DNA from: Warburgia ugandensis
Taxonomy: Eukaryota; Streptophyta; Magnoliopsida; Canellales; Canellaceae
Reading direction: 5' to 3'
NCBI GenBank assembly: GCA_035236585.1
Contig: CP141139.1
Location: 34,481,217 to 34,545,216 of the forward strand
DNA length: 64,000 bases
Below, one piece after another: positions 25,369-36,605 of this stretch. Position numbers and translations under genes: made by a program. The stretch's first letter is position 1, and each line of letters opens with the position of its first letter. Below the pieces are notes generated by a model. It saw only the letters and a list, made by a program, of their open reading frames with translations, was not told where the DNA came from and did no database searches.

Positions 25369-28220
25369 TGTAATGACCCAAATTTTGGAGACATTTTGGA
25401 TAAAGAACAATCATGATGTTGCTATTTGCCAACGATATTGTAACTTGTCTATTTTGGGAATGAATATTTGTTTATTATATGTTTAATGGTCTAAATAGGT
25501 GGTTGGATGTTTTATCTTAATTAACATAGAAAACTTAGGAATTTGTGAAGAAAATCAGTGCCACTAGATTCTACACTCAAAATAGAATCCAACGCCTCAA
25601 AGAACAATGAAAATGGAGCTCATATGAAGAAGTTATAGGTGTTTGAAGATTGAGGGCATTTTTGTAAATTGCAGCTAAAAAAGAAAAAGACAAAAAATGC
25701 AGGGGCCGTTTTGATAACGGCACCCTCGTCTTCTTCCTCCTACAGCCACCGACATTCCCGATCCTTCCAGAACCGCCTCTGTACGGTGGTGCTGGAAAGA
25801 ATAGCGGCACTGCCATGGGACGGTACCGCCTTCCCTCTCCTATAAATTTTCCCCACTCCCCCTTCTCCATCATGGTATTTTTGGGTTCAAATCCGATTCA
25901 TTACCGTCTCCAACAAAGAGGGTTTGGAGCAAACGTTCCATGCGTACGACGGCTCCACAGTGGATTTTCAGGTACATCCTCCTCCCCATCCTATTCCTCC
26001 CTTCTTTCCCTTTTATTTTCCCCCAGAGTCCGGTCGGATCTAACGTTTCCCAGCTGGAGAATGCCTTAGGAAGAAGGGTTCGTTCCGGAACCCTCAACCC
26101 GACAACCAGAGTTTCAGTAGGGAGCCAAAACCACTGATAAGGGCGCCATTTCAGGCTCCCCAGGTTGGTCCTCATTCCCCTCTCCTTCCCAACCCAGATC
26201 CATGCCAAATTTGGGTGTTTTTCTGGCTAAAAATCACCGTCTTTCTATAAAAGAGACAAGACGGGTGAATACCCATCGAAGGCAATGCCTCCCAGGGTGC
26301 ATGGGCATCCCAGGGGTGCACGGGGGGTCCACGGGCGGATGGGCGTGAGTGTGCCCATGCTGAGCTCCCTGGTGCGACAGTCACGCGCGTGTCACGTGCA
26401 AACAGATGCCCAACTTGACCAAGACACTCGGGTGTCTCAGGAGCCAGGACGTGCGCGCAACTAACGCTTAAGATGCGTCTGCGCGACGCTGTCTAGAACG
26501 CGCACCAACGTGGTTGCGGTACGACCAAGGTGCACACATCTTAGAACCCGTGGCGCGTAGGGCCTTCGGCGACACATTTGGGTCATCCATTAAGGCGCAA
26601 CACTAAAATCCCAATTATAATATTTAGGACATGCTTAGATAAAGATCAACCGAAGAATGTCATAGAGTGATCCCTAAAAACCAATCAATCATATAGATAT
26701 AACCTTTGCCCTGTGAACCTAAAAATAACGTCTGGATCTTATGTTTGAACGTCATTCAGGACTATACCAAGGTATTGACTCGAATTAAAGATAGGCACGA
26801 GCTCAGAAACGACGCTCGAGGTAGGTAGTCTGATACTACTCTGTTTTCAAAATGCATCCCAAACTCTATTTAAGTTACCTGTTTTTATTTCTGTATCTAA
26901 TATGTGTTTTAAACCATGCTGTTCTTATACAAGTGTGCGGGACCTGCTTTTATGATTTATGTATTTGACAAATCTTGCATTGAATTAAGAATGCTGTTGA
27001 GAAATAATGTTCTTATACGTGGTTACGGATTTATAACATTAAGTACAGTACTAGCATGAGTAGCATTTATGCCATGCTCGCATACTTTGAAAACAAATGC
27101 GTAAATTGCATAACTTATGTTGATTTGGGATTTGGACTGTGTATGTTTTGGGCTATTGAGCCTAGTGGGCACTATGCTGAGGAGTACGGGTTTGGCCTCT
27201 TGGCCTCTAGCACCAAAAAGGTAGATGGTATCGCTGTCAAAAACGGCATTGTCCCTTCCCTGACTGCTGTGGTAAACAAGGACGACCACTGGAGGTGTTC
27301 ATGGCACCCTTTCGGAGACATATTTATAGTTGCCGTGAAGGCTATGGTGGACTGGTCTCTAGATACCGGAGACACACGATTCAGAGGGATTCTGGTCATG
27401 AGCATAGTGACCCTATGATTTCAGTGTGATTGATATGCATATAGCATTGAAATGGTCATAAACGAGTACTCGTGACCAGTTGACTTGAGACCCTGTGCAT
27501 AATGCTATCGTTTGACTCATATGAAGACTATTTTAAGTATTTCCTGATCATTATTTATGACTCATTGATTTGCCGTATTGTGTAGATCTCATGACATGGA
27601 TATATTGATTTCTATTAATTTCGGCTTTCTGAAATTAGGCATACTGCTAGTATTGCACACTGAGGTTTAATAAAGAATTTCAATAGATGGCATTGCTTAC
27701 ATTTTTTTGTCATACAAATGTGCGCTTATTTCAAATTAAGCATCCTGATGTCGTACATGCAAACCCTTTGAACTTTGTATGATGCATTGTTGTGTTTTCA
27801 AAAAGGGTAGTGTCAGGTTACCTACTGAGTATGATAAATACTCAACCCAATCCATTATGTTTCAGATCAAACAATGTACAAATAGAAGAAGTATCAGAAC
27901 GCGTTAGACCTACAGTCGAGTAGGAAAAGGTAAAACTTAATTAGTGATTCTTTTGGTACCTGCTGTAATCTTGGTTGTAAGTATTTGTTTATAGCCGTGG
28001 CTATGACTAACAATCCTGGGAGTAATATTTGTTTTGATTTGGTTTATAAATTGCCATGACACTATGCATTGAGAGTTCATTATGATGCTCGGGTTCTTTA
28101 TACAATGATTTTTGAAAAAGAAAAATTTTCCTTGCATTCTTTTGCACAAAGTGTTTTAAAAATAGAGATAGATCTTGTTGTGTTTTTATAAAATTGCATT
28201 TAAAAACCCGGGTCGTCACA
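25369..28220 (+). repeat. 3' LTR of gypsy element 1
   Basis: 2852 bp, from tgtaatgacccaaa to acccgggtcgtcaca. It is very similar to the 5' LTR apart from scattered substitutions and the deletions noted there. The divergence could date the insertion once aligned. Confidence 0.93.
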
Positions 28221-28389
28221 TTTAGAGATATTCTAAGAAAGATCTAGAAGGAAGGACTACTGTGCAAATAAGATTGTACAGGTAATTTCTGCGAGTTTCA
28301 GGTACTTCATCATATCATTTTCTTTGTTTGGTAGGCAACTTATTTTCTGTGGTTGCCTGCTTTTAAGATTGTTTTCCTATACATAATAT

Positions 28390-28672
28390 TGACAACATAT
28401 CATTTATTTATTATCAGATTGTGTTTCGGGCTTATAGGAGTTAGTTTAGGGCTGTTATTTTGCTTCCCCCCTCCCCCCCTGTTTTTTTTTAAGCTGTTTT
28501 GTTTCCTGATTTCATATGATTTTACTAGATTCTAAGATCTGGATTTTGTTTCCTGATTTTTATTTTATTTTATCATATTCTAAAATCTGAATTGAGGTTA
28601 TATTTCCTATATATAATAGGTGTTGTAATATTCAATAAAAATTCATTAGAGAAATTTTCATTGTTTGTTTCA
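28390..28672 (+). repeat. 5' LTR of the copia element
   Basis: Runs from tgacaacatatc to ttgtttca. It aligns with 33826 to about 33905 and about 35814-35995, the two halves of the 3' LTR. A C-rich run (28465-28480) is unique to this copy. Confidence 0.8.
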
Positions 28673-29806
28673 TGGTGTTAGAGCTAAACCATTTACAAAC
28701 ATTAGGGAGGTGTTTGCAAAAGTGAGAAGGGAAGATAATTGGAAACACGTCATGCTAGGAGGAACTAAAGAATCTGCCCCAAACCTTTGCTTTTGCTAAA
28801 AAAAAAACATGACTGTTAGTTACGGAGACATCAGTGTGGAAATTGAAAGAATGATCGATTCTGGTGCGATACTGTCAACCCCCATATGACTCTAGAGAGA
28901 TGCTAGAAGATACATGGAAAACCAGCGAATTGGAAGCCACGTAAACAAGGTGAGCAAAGTAGAGGCCTTCAAGTTGTTTTAGCTAAACCAACTATAAGCC
29001 CTTCTTACCCAAATCCCAAGCATCCTGGTTCAATGTACCTGCTTCAATTCCATATTGTTCTATAGCGAAAAAAGGTAATTATCTCTTTGCCATGAATGCT
29101 TAATCTGAGTTTAATAGCCCTTGGATCATAGATTTAGGTGCTTCTAATCATATGACTGGATGCCATAAATGGTTCTCTACATTACACTCCTTGCCCTGAA
29201 AATTTCAAAATTGGTGTTGCTGATGGATTTCTATCAGATGTTGCAGGAAAAAGATTTATTCAATTTTCTAATATGAGACTAAACTCTCTACTTCATGTTT
29301 CGATTTTAACATGTAATCAAGTGTCTATTGGCAAATTAATTAGAAGATTTGAATTGTGTGGCTAAGATTTATCCATCATATTGTGAGTTTCAGGTTTCAC
29401 TTTCTGGGAGGACCAGTGACATTGCTAAGGCATGTGAAGGCCTATGCTACCTTGAGGATAATTAATAAGTGAATAACTACGCTCTGGCTTTAAGTTGTGA
29501 ATTTATTTCTGTTTCTAGTGAAATTATGTTATGGCACCATAGGCTAGATCATCTTAGTTTTCCATATCTAAAAAACTTGTTTCCCTTTTTGTTTAAGAAT
29601 AAAGATGTTAATTCCTTTCCTTGTGAAATTTACATTTGTCTAGCACCTTTGTGTTCCTTTATCCAAGTCATCCATTCAAGTCATCTAAATCTTTTTTAGG
29701 ATTCATAATGATATTTGGGGTCCTTTAAGGGTAAATAATACCCTGGGAAGTAAATGGTTCAGAACTTTTATTGATCACTCATGAGCATGTTGGGTTTACC
29801 TTCTAA

Positions 29807-29833
29807 AATATATATATATATATATATATATAT
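29807..29833. repeat. (TA)n microsatellite
   Basis: About 13 TA units inside the copia integrase region, a further disruption of that frame. Confidence 0.9.
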
Positions 29834-30038
29834 CTATATTTGATGTCGCTTTCTTTTTCCAATAATTTTATAAAATGATACAAACTCAATTTCATACACC
29901 AATCCAAATTCTTCTAATAGATAATGGTTGGGAATATTTCAATTCAATTCTTGGCAGCTACCTCAAAGGAAATGGGAGTTTCCATCAAAGTTCTTGTGTC
30001 AAAACCCCCACAAAAATAGTATTGTTGAACATAAAAAT

Positions 30039-31483
30039 TAGGCCTGGTAATTCGGGTTGACGGGTCGTGTTTGTGTTCACACGAACACGACACGCTTCAA
30101 GTTTAGGTCGACACGAACACGACCTGCATAATAATCGTGTCAAAAATCCGTAACTTGAACACGACACGATTAAATAAATAATATAATAATATAGGACGGT
30201 TTTAGAAGAACCGTCCTATATTACTGCTCTAATATAAAAATTATGGCGTGACAAAAGATAAATTCAGACAACACAGGTCTATTATTGCAGGGACACTTGA
30301 TTAGGCAGAGGTATACTAACTTCATACAAAAGATATTGAGAAGGAACCAGAAGATCTAGTTGGCTGCGCAAAGGCTCCAAGTCCGTCCAATTGCTGTCAC
30401 CTCACTTAAACAACCCAAAATATTTACTTTTCCTATTCGGTAGCTGTTTGGATATGGAAAGGTTCATAATGTAGCTGGAGCACCGCCTGTACTACTGCTA
30501 TCATATTGGCGAATTTGGCTGCCTATTTGTTCTTTTTGGCGCACCGCCTATACTACTAATAGCTATATTACTACTATCAGCTGGAAAGGTTCATAATGCA
30601 GCTGAGCATCGCAGGAACTAGAAGATCTGGTTGGCTGCTTAAAGGCCCCAAGTTCGTCCAATCGTCGTCATCAAGCCCCAAGTTCCAAGCTGTACTACTG
30701 CTCCAGGTGCATTATGAACCTTTCCATATCCAAACAGCTACATGGCGAATTTGGCTGCCTATTTATTCAATATCGTCCTATATTACCTGTTACCATATAA
30801 CCATATAAGAGTTACAATATAGGACGGTTCCTTTGGAATCGTCCTATATTAGATGTTACCATAAGAGTTACCATATAAGAGTTAAAATATAGGACGGTTC
30901 CTTTGGAATCGTCCTATATTAGATGTTACCATAAGAGTTACCATATAAGAGTTAAAATATAGGACGTTACCATATAAGAGTTAAAATATAGGACGGTTCC
31001 TTTGGAACTGTCCTATATTAGATGTTACCATAAGAGTTACCATACAAGAGTTAAAATATAGGACGGTTCCAAAGGAACCGTCCTATATTAGATGTTACCA
31101 TAAGAGTTTCCATATAACCATATAAGAGTTACAATATAGGACGATTCATCTGGAACCGTCCTATATTACATGCTATATTACATGTTACATATAGGACGGT
31201 TCCAGATGAACCGTTCTATATTACATATCATGTTGTAATATAAGACGGTTCCAAATGAACCATCCTGTATTACTATTAGATCACGATAAATAAATAGGTC
31301 GCGTGTCAAACAGGTCAACACGATGGGTCATGTTGATTGACCCAAACACGACACGATTTTTGGCGTGTCATTTTCGGGTTGACCCGAAAACAACACGAAC
31401 ACGATAAGACTCGACCTGAACCCGCTAAATTCGTGTTGGGTTCGTGTCATGTTATTGTGTCGTGTCATATTTTGCCACCCCTA
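30039..31483. mobile_element. hAT-like non-autonomous DNA transposon with 8-bp target duplication
   Basis: The element runs from taggcctggtaa to ttgccacccta. It is flanked by a perfect 8-bp duplication ataaaaat at 30031-30038 and 31484-31491. The ends are short imperfect inverted repeats (TAGGCCTGG against TAGGGGTGG). Eight-bp duplications and TAGGG-type ends fit the hAT superfamily. The subterminal 100-180 bp on each side are dense in cgtgt/acacg motifs, like the repeated transposase-binding motifs of hAT ends. There is no transposase frame. Removing it with one copy of the duplication brings the two halves of the copia integrase frame together, which confirms the boundaries. Confidence 0.88.
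30188..31275. repeat. array of palindromic (hairpin) units inside the hAT-like element
   Basis: One unit at 30188-30222 and about eight between 30775 and 31275 have the form aatataggacggttcc, a short loop, then ggaaccgtcctatatt. The left arms start near 30821, 30891, 30961, 30990, 31060, 31138, 31193 and 31242, and the commonest spacing is 70 bp. The unit at 30961 is truncated. A separate perfect 31-bp inverted repeat pairs 30441-30471 with 30710-30740. A direct repeat of about 45 bp links about 30345 and about 30615. Confidence 0.9.
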
Positions 31484-33910
31484 ATAAAAATCATTATTTT
31501 TTGGGTGAGGCTATTTTAAGTGCATCTTATTTGATATACATAATTCCTGCTAGAGTTTTTTAAATTCAAAACACCTTTGAATATCTTACTTGAGTCCTAT
31601 CCCCATACGTAGTTGTTTATTTCCTTGTCACCCAAAGTCTTTGGTTGCACTTCATTTGTTCATAATACCAGTGAAAATTGTTAAATTAGATCCTAGAGCC
31701 TCTACATGCATCTTTGTTGGGTATTTTCCAAATCAGAAAGGGCATAAGTGCTACTACAACCACTAAAAAAATGTTTGTTTCCCTAAATGTCTTTTTTTTT
31801 TTTTTTCTGAAGATTAATCTTTCTATCGAAATCCCACTCTTCAGGGATGAAGAGAGGCTTTAGGGTTTTTCTATTCCTCTTCCCATAGTTCCCACCGTAC
31901 CAAAAACACCAACAAATACAAATCCTCCAATTATGTCATGAACAGAAATTAACTTTGAAACATGGGAAGATTCACATAGGCTTAGTCAATAACAACAAAT
32001 AGAGCTTCATGTTTATTCACTAAGAAATAAAGTCTTCAGAAGTGCAAGCTCTCAAGCATTAGCCGTGTTGCCAAGAGTCCAATTTGCAGGTAAATATGCA
32101 ATCTGAAACTACAACTTTTGATACTTAAAGCCCATCACCAGTGGATACTCAACCTAACAACCTGGATATTCTAATAGCTCTTAGAAAGGGCATAAGAGCA
32201 TGCACATGGTACTCTGTGTCCAACTACTTATCTTATAGCCAATTGTCACCAGCATCCCGAGCTTTGACAGAAAGGGTTGAAAAAAAATGATGTTCCAAAA
32301 AATACCCAAGTAGCTCTTAAAAATCCAAAATGGAAGGCTACTATAGTTGAAGAAATAGAGCCTTAAAAGGAATGAAACTTGAGATTTAGTGGTGTTACCC
32401 AAAGGGAGGAGTTTTGTAGGATACAAATAGGTGTTTACCATGAGGTGTATGTCATATGGTGCAATAGAAATGCACAAGGTTTATATGGTTGTGAAAAGGA
32501 TTCACTCAAGACTTTTGGGGTGGATTACACAGAAACGTTTTGTTCTAGTTGCAAAGTTGAATACTATAAGGATGTTACTGTCACTAGCGGCCAATCTTGA
32601 CTAGACATTGTATTAAGATGGATGTCAAGAATGCTTTCCTCAATGGGCAGCTTGAAGAGGAAGTATATGTGGATTTCTCTTAGTCTCGAAGATGCAAATA
32701 GTGATAGGAGAGTATGCAGGTTGAAGAAGTCATGCTAAGGCTTAAAGCAATCATTGAGAACTTGGTTTGATTGTTTTGCAAAGATAGTAAAGAGGCATGG
32801 ATACAAGCAGTGACAAACAGATCACACTTTTTTTTTTCGAACACTTACAGGATGAAAAAAAGACGACATTGATCATGAATGTAGATGACATCATATTAAT
32901 TGGAGATGACATAGAAGAAATAGAGCGGTTGAAGGGAATTCTTAGAAGTGAATTTGAAATAAAACATCTTAGGCAACTCAAATATTTCCTAGGGATGGAA
33001 GTGTCAAGAAGCGCGAGAGGTATTTTTCTCCCAAAAGAAATACACATTAGATTTGTTGAAAGAAACAAGAATGCTCGGCTGCAAGCTTACCAAAACACCC
33101 ATAGATCTAAACATGAAGTTCGGAAGAACAAAAGATGAAATTCCAATAGATATATCAACGACTGGTTGGTAGATTGATATACTTGTCTCACATGAGACTA
33201 GATGTTGCAATTGCAGTTTGTTTGGTATGCCAATACATACACTCTCCATCTAAAGAACATCTTAAAGCAGTTCATCGAATCTTAAGGTATTTAAAAGCTA
33301 TATATGGTAAAGGCTTGTTCTTTTGAGTAAATGAGCTTAGAAATACGGAGGCATTTACGAATGTAGATTGGTCAGGTTTAGTTGAGGATAGGAGATTCAC
33401 GTTCAATTATAGTATAAAGGTTTGGGAGAACTTAGTTTCTTGGAGAAGTAAGAAATAATCAGTTGTGACCTATAGCATTGCAGAGGTAGAATCCAGAGAT
33501 TTTGCATGAGGAACTTTTGAGCTACTTTGGTTAAAGAGGCTAATGGAGGAATTAAGAGTACCTAATGTGTCCTATGAAGTTATATTATAATAATAAGGCT
33601 GCAATACGTATTGCGCATAATCCAGTTCATCATGATCGAACAAAGCACGTTGAGATAGACGGGTACTTTATCAATGAGAAAATAGAAGATAGAGTAATTT
33701 GCATGACGTATGTGCATAAGAAATAGCAAGTAGCAAATGTGCTAACAACAGAGCTGCCTAGACCGAGTTTTGAAGTGCTTATAGACAAGCTGGGAATCAC
33801 TATTCAACAACTTAAGGGGGAGTATTGATAGCATCTCAATTTATTTATTGTCAAATTGTGTTCTAGGTTTATAAAAGTTAGTTTAGGGATATTATTTTCT
33901 TTTTTAACTA

Positions 33911-35813
33911 CTTGGTGGTGGAGTGGAAAAGTATAGAAAGTTCTTAAAGAGAAATGGGTGATTTTTAAAGCATAGCAGATGACTAAAAATAATGAAAACT
34001 TTGAGCAATATAAGAATGCTAAAAAGGTTGCTGAAAGAGTAGTAAGTGAGGCTAAACTCAAGGCATATGATAATCTTTATAATATATTAGGATTAAGAGA
34101 AGGTGAGAAAGATGTGTTTAAACTTGCAAAAAGTAAGAGAAAAGAAGTGCAGGGACTTAGAGCATATTAAGTGTATTAAAAGTGATGGCCAAAGGATACT
34201 TGTCAAAGATGATGAGATCAATTAAAGATGAGAAAGTTACTTTTAAAATTTGTTGAATGACAATTACCCTAAGAATATAGGGATTGGAAGTATCATAAAC
34301 CCAAATAACGTTGGACATTATAGATATGACCGTAGTATTAGAATACCTGAAGTGAAAGAGGCCTTAAAAAAGATGAAATCAAGAAAGATCTTGGGGCCTT
34401 ATGGTATATACCAATAGAGGTTTGGAAGTATATGGGAGATACTGAGTTAGTTTGGTTGATAAAGTTGTTTAACAAGATCCTAAAATCAAAGAACAAGTCA
34501 GATGAATGGATGAAGAACGTTATTGTACCAATTTATAAGAATAAAAGAGACATATAGAGTTGCACTGATTATCAACAGATCAAACTTATGAGCTATACCA
34601 TGAAATCTTTTGAAAGAGTGATAGTGAAGAGTCATGGCATGAGATGAGCGTTTTAGAGAACTAGTTTGGTTGCATGTCCAGGAGGTCTAACATGGAAGCT
34701 ATTTTCCTGCTTAGACAATTCATAGAGAAATATAAAGAGATAAGGAATGACCTTCACATGGTCTTTATTTACTTAGAAAAAGCTTATGATAGGGTCCTTA
34801 GAGAGTTAATATAGTGGTTGTTGGGTGAGAAAGGGTTTCACGGGGGTATATAGACATTATTAAGGATATGTATAAGGGAGTGGGAACAAATGTTAGGACC
34901 ACGGGTGGAGAGCTAGTGATTTTCCTATCACTATAGGATTGCACCAAGGATCAGCATTGAGCTCGTACCATTTCATGTTGGTTATGGATGAGTTAAGAAA
35001 ACATTCGCATTAAATCCTATGGTGTATGCTATTTGTAGATGATATAGTTTTGATTGATAAGACAAGAAGGTTTAAACACAAAGCTAGATTTATAGTGAGA
35101 TGTATTTGAATCTAAAAGATTTAAAATTAGCCAAACTATGAAATAGTATATAGAGTGCAATTTTAGCAAGGAGGAGCGGGAGTGGAGCACCAGTAAAGAT
35201 TGATAATCAAGAAGTCCCCCTCAAAGAACACTTTTGATACTTAGGATCAATAATTCATGAGAGCAAAGAGATTGAGAGGGACGTTATCCAGAGAATCCAA
35301 GTGGGCTGACACAAATGGAGATGGGCTAGAGTTGTGTGATTTGAGGGTGCCTCTCTAACTGAAAGGAAAATTCTATAGGACGGTTGTAAGGTTGGCCATG
35401 CCTCATGTGTCATAGTGTTGGGATGTTAAGGAACAACGTGTACATAGGATGAGCATCATCAAAATGTGGATGTTGAGATGGATGAGTGGTATGACAAGAA
35501 AGGATATAATTAAAAATGAAAAGATAAAAGGAAACTTAGGGTTAGCATGAATAGGTAACAAGATGAGGGAGATTAGACTTAGATGGTTTGAACATGTCCA
35601 ACAAAGACAAAAAATGGCACTGATTAGGATTGAGGTGATCCAAGTCAAAGGCTCTAAAAGGGCAAGGGGAGGCCCAAAAGAATGTGGATAGAAGTGGTGA
35701 GAAAAGATTTTAAAACTTTAGGATTAAATGAAGCCACGACACTTAATAGAGGGGAATAGAGAACAAGATTCATGTGACTGACCCCTAATCGGGATAAGTT
35801 CTTGATGATGATG
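33911..35813 (+). mobile_element. RTE-type LINE copy B, 5'-truncated, in the copia 3' LTR
   Basis: Starts within the region between endonuclease and RT of the LINE family and runs to the (GAT)n tail. RT fragments include KEALKKMKS near 34350, VFIYLEKAYDRV near 34763-34795 and LLFVDDIVLID near 35026-35060, with frameshifts between. It separates copia 3' LTR bases up to about 33905 from those after about 35813. Precise left junction and target duplication are unclear. Confidence 0.88.
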
Positions 35814-36605
35814 AGCTGCTTTATTTCCTAATTCCTTGTAATGTTACTAGATTCTAAGATTTGAATTTTGTTTTCTGATTTTGTGATTTTACCAGATTCT
35901 AAAAGCTGGATTTATGTTATATTTCCCACATATAATAGGTGCTGTATTATTGCATAAAAATTCATCAAAGAATTTTTCTTTCTACTTTGTTTTCATATGT
36001 TAGATATACTAGTAAATATATGATTTGTGCAGTTCAACATTGAAATTCTGTATCTCATTAATTCCTCTTTAATGAGGCTCTGATCTTTAGAAGGGTAAAT
36101 TGTTAGTAGTCTTATTACTTTTGGATCCTCTTTCTTACTTATATTTTTTTGCTGAGTATGATATTCTTTGCTTGAGTAGGATCTTCTCTCCCACAACATA
36201 GATATTCTTTGCTTCAACAATTCCAGGCATATCATTCAGGGAGCAACTAGAGAGGAATACGAGGAGAAAATGAGTAGTTGAAAGAATATCTTATTTCATA
36301 CCTTACTTTTAAGCTTTTTCACTAGTTTTATCAACTTGGTTGAGTGCAAATATTAATGGAATGCTTCATTTGGGTTGTACAGATGGGACTCTTAACTGTA
36401 GTTGAAATGCTAAAGTATACAACACTTGAGGCATCATACACTCTCGATTAATGGAGGATACCCATTGCTTATGCTTGGAGTTGCTGAGCCAATGGTACTT
36501 ATTTGCATGTTCATGTTTAACTTTGTCAAGGATAGACTAGGATTTGGGACCGAAGCTCTTTATAGCTTGGAAAGTGTATATGCCCTTTGGGCTTTCACTT
36601 CTCAT

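Larger units (their letters stand above)
17782..28220 (+). mobile_element. Ty3/gypsy LTR retrotransposon 1, complete in layout, coding-dead
   Basis: Two long LTRs (17782-20766 and 25369-28220) enclose a 4.6-kb interior with primer-binding site, gag, protease, reverse transcriptase, RNase H, integrase and polypurine tract in gypsy order. The element is flanked by tttag at 17777-17781 and 28221-28225, a perfect 5-bp target duplication. The first LTR base pair is mutated from tg to cg. The C terminus after integrase (motif LSEVHNVFHISML and a following tryptophan-containing tail) fits plant chromovirus-type elements such as Tekay/Del; lineage is inferred. It sits in exon 1 of the BOR pseudogene and belongs to the same family as the reverse element at 50.6-58.1 kb. 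Confidence 0.95.
28690..33822 (+). pseudogene. copia gag-pol remains
   Basis: Readable segments, in order: a protease-like WIID-L-GASNHMTG at 29123-29161, in which the family's catalytic D-S-G reads D-L-G; a pre-integrase segment with MLWHHRLDHLSFPYLKNLF near 29527-29583; an integrase core with IWGPLRV and a following FIDHS near 29713-29780; an integrase C part after 31484; RT with KMDVKNAFLNG near 32619 and the catalytic NVDDIILIGDD near 32879-32911; RNase H with NKAAIRIAHNP near 33593 and HVEID near 33650. Stops and frameshifts occur throughout. The hAT insertion interrupts integrase. Confidence 0.85.
28390..35995 (+). mobile_element. Ty1/copia LTR retrotransposon in BOR intron 1
   Basis: LTRs of about 283 bp (28390-28672, and a 3' copy starting 33826 that is split by a LINE and ends 35995) bracket a copia-order interior: protease, integrase, reverse transcriptase, RNase H. 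A degraded primer-binding site (tggtgttagagc against tggtatcagagc) follows the 5' LTR, and a polypurine run aagggggag precedes the 3' LTR. The five bases outside each end (aatat and tatgt) do not match, so no target duplication is claimed. A hAT-like element (30039-31483) and LINE B (about 33911-35813) lie inside it, so it is older than both. Confidence 0.88.
17762..36605 (+). pseudogene. BOR: boron transporter (BOR, SLC4-like anion exchanger) pseudogene, split by nested elements
   Basis: Three exon remnants are recognisable. Exon 1 lies at about 17762-17781 plus 28226-28281; it encodes the conserved DLEGR...LLC-K-D-T run near the BOR N terminus, with tgg and caa codons turned to tgt and taa, and ends at a good donor aca-g/gtaatt. 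Exon 2 (about 36175-36262) reads RIFSPTT, then a TAG where the family has Tyr, then IFFASTIPGISFREQLERNT, the first membrane segment and its loop. Exon 3 (36383 to about 36605) follows an acceptor (tgtacag) and encodes a frameshifted LTVVEML..., then GGYPLLMLGVAEP and MFMFNFVKDR, the second and third membrane segments. Intact BOR proteins are about 700 aa efflux carriers of borate in the plasma membrane; only roughly the first 130 residues are represented here. The gypsy element lies inside exon 1 and the copia element in intron 1. With stops and frameshifts in all exons, the locus is dead. Confidence 0.85.

Noticed and set aside
28385..36000. A 5-bp target duplication for the copia element
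   Set aside because: The outside bases aatat and tatgt do not match; the duplication is lost or the ends have mutated.
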